The position numbers and the translations under genes were made by a program. Positions 7,405 through 8,439 of a stretch of DNA of 8,439 nt are shown here, one piece after another. How positions within the stretch are numbered: position 1 is the first letter of the stretch; the number at the start of each line of letters is the position of its first letter. Source of the stretch: UBA3222 sp002363035 (GTDB lineage: Bacteria > Verrucomicrobiota > Verrucomicrobiia > Opitutales > UBA9783); assembly GCA_946646575.1 (NCBI GenBank), contig CAMPCR010000038.1, forward strand, positions 1-8,439, written 5' to 3'. The notes below the pieces were generated by a model. The model saw nothing but the letters and a program-made list of their open reading frames with translations, ran no database searches and was not told where the DNA came from.

Positions 7405-8439
7405 ATGACTGTGAGGAAAATTCTTAATACAACAAGAATCCGACGGGTTTTAACGCATTCGTTTGCGGCAGCTCTGATCGCAAAAGGCGGTTTTCTTTCG
7501 ACCGCATCGGCGAAAGAAATTATTATCGATTTCAAAAACGGAAAGATTACGGAAGATGCAATTTCGAAACGACTGGATGAAGAAAACCAAGACAAGATAC
7601 GTGCTTATCAACGATTGACGCAACAATTCGAGGAATTCACGAAAGCTTATTTAGATCCGTTCGGGGAATTCACGAAAGCTTATTTAGATCCGTTGAATGC
7701 ATCGATTGACGCTTCAAAGAACGCTTCCGTGGGAAAGCTGATCGAATCTTTCATTGCCGTCGTTCCCGGCGGTAAAGCCTTGAAAAAGCGTGACGCGTCG
7801 TCTCAAAATACTTGTACATTATTTAAGCCTCAAAATATCCCCCAAGATGCATCTGAACCTTGGCGTGAAATGGAGATTCGATTTTTGGCGGCTCTCGGGA
7901 TTTTGAAAATGTGGGGAGAAAACAAAAAAAGTTGCGAGAACAAGGCGACACGTGCTGCACGTGCAGACTTACATGCCGCAGGAGATGTTTTTTATAGAAA
8001 GGTTTTCACTCAGATTTTCAGTAAATTTACCGAAGGGTCGCCCGAAGAGTTGGCCGAAGAACTTAGAAAGGCATGTTCCGAGAGAGTCGAATCAACCAAA
8101 GAAGCGCAAGCGGAAGAACTTGTTTTAACAATCACATTGAAAAACGGATGGGTCGATCCAGAAACTTCGAAAGAATTATTTAAAAATTTAGACAAAGGTC
8201 TTCATCTGATCCTTGATCATATCAAGGGAACGATTCCCGCCGACGAAGTGCTGAAGGAACGCCTGATTTCGATTGCTTTTTTAAATTCAGAATTGACTCT
8301 CGAAAAAAGTTGCTTCCAAAACTCGCAGTATCTGGAACAACTGATCTTTAAAGATTCTACCGTTACGATGTATTACCAGTGTTTTGCGAATTGCGATCAT
8401 TTGGAACAACTGATCTTTAAAGATTCTACCGTTACGATG
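7405..8439 (+). CDS. Secreted BspA-type leucine-rich-repeat protein (3'-truncated)
   Basis: An open frame from ATG 7405 to the window end (345 residues visible, no stop). Residues 1-36 look like a signal peptide: basic start, hydrophobic SFAAALIAKGGFLSTASA, and a likely cleavage after ASA36 before KEII. Residues about 40-285 are charged and mostly helical-looking and match no family I recognise; they contain an 11-residue tandem duplication (77-87 and 88-98, EFTKAYLDP). From 287 a 23-residue leucine-rich repeat begins: unit 1 is 287-309, unit 2 is 310-332, and unit 3 starts at 333 and is cut off. Each has LxxLxF...F.N.., the pattern of the BspA/TpLRR (LRR_5) family, whose members are often surface or host-contact proteins. 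No Shine-Dalgarno sequence precedes the ATG. The lower GC, AT-rich leader and position in place of the usual murC suggest an accessory or acquired gene. The exact function is unknown. Confidence 0.85.
   Translation, partial: MTVRKILNTTRIRRVLTHSFAAALIAKGGFLSTASAKEIIIDFKNGKITEDAISKRLDEENQDKIRAYQRLTQQFEEFTKAYLDPFGEFTKAYLDPLNASIDASKNASVGKLIESFIAVVPGGKALKKRDASSQNTCTLFKPQNIPQDASEPWREMEIRFLAALGILKMWGENKKSCENKATRAARADLHAAGDVFYRKVFTQIFSKFTEGSPEELAEELRKACSERVESTKEAQAEELVLTITLKNGWVDPETSKELFKNLDKGLHLILDHIKGTIPADEVLKERLISIAFLNSELTLEKSCFQNSQYLEQLIFKDSTVTMYYQCFANCDHLEQLIFKDSTVTM
7627..7694 (+). repeat. 33-base tandem duplication in the LRR gene
   Basis: The segment 7627-7661 recurs at 7660-7694 with one mismatch in 35 positions (A at 7631 against G at 7664); the bases from 7632 and from 7665 are identical for 30 positions. 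The period is 33 bases, so the reading frame is kept and 11 residues (EFTKAYLDPFG, then EFTKAYLDPLN) are duplicated. The near-identity, including third codon positions, points to a recent duplication. Confidence 0.95.
8333..8439 (+). repeat. 69-base-period LRR repeat, identical at DNA level
   Basis: The 38 bases at 8333-8370 recur exactly at 8402-8439, where the window ends. The period of 69 bases equals 23 codons, the length of one LRR unit. The preceding unit (8263-8331) has the same protein pattern but diverged DNA. The array probably continues beyond the window, and the identical copies suggest recent expansion or gene conversion. Confidence 0.92.

Noticed and set aside
7329..7595. Minus-strand 88-codon frame over the LRR gene start
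   Set aside because: It is antisense to the signal peptide region of the better-supported gene, with no recognisable product.
7627..8439. Direct repeats considered as a CRISPR array
   Set aside because: The copies are in-frame coding repeats of different periods (33 and 69 bases) inside one open frame, without regular unique spacers.

Overview
The window is a bacterial chromosomal segment of about 8.4 kb. Six genes are read with confidence, all on the + strand, and an unusual spacer lies between two of them. Order: thrS (threonyl-tRNA synthetase), thyA (thymidylate synthase), folA (dihydrofolate reductase), a LysM-repeat lipoprotein, ftsW (septal peptidoglycan polymerase), a 349-base spacer, murG (lipid II glycosyltransferase), then a 3'-truncated gene for a secreted protein that is entering BspA-type leucine-rich repeats at the right edge.

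Organism: the proteins are Gram-negative in style (lipobox lipoprotein, FtsW/MurG). The catalytic core of the ThrRS reads 'SGHYPYYKESQF...' and has an extra segment before the MNCP motif. From memory of family sequences, this resembles Verrucomicrobia and other PVC-superphylum enzymes more than proteobacterial ones. The placement is an inference, not proven. The core genes look moderately GC-balanced; the right end is clearly more AT-rich.

Layout: 1-110 is a short upstream region with a -10-like box just before thrS and a possible divergent minus-strand start at the extreme left edge. 111-3301 holds thrS, thyA and folA; thyA and folA overlap by one base (TAATG) and make up the dTMP/tetrahydrofolate cycle. 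3302-5722 holds the LysM lipoprotein and ftsW, overlapping as ATGA, which suggests coupled translation of an envelope/septum pair. 5723-6071 is a spacer with small inverted repeats and competing partial reading frames, ending in a perfect 17-base palindrome that abuts the murG start. 6072-7157 is murG. 7158-7404 is an increasingly AT-rich spacer (7301-7400 is about 25% GC by hand count). 7405-8439 is the secreted LRR protein, open to the window end.

How the parts relate: FtsW and MurG act at consecutive stages of septal peptidoglycan synthesis (lipid II made by MurG, polymerised by FtsW with its partner transpeptidase), and the LysM lipoprotein probably binds the product. The usual continuation of the division/cell-wall cluster after murG (murC, murB, ddl, ftsQ, ftsA, ftsZ) is not seen; an apparently accessory, repeat-bearing surface or secreted gene sits there instead. 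That gene, with two independent near-perfect in-frame DNA duplications, is the most notable object in the window.
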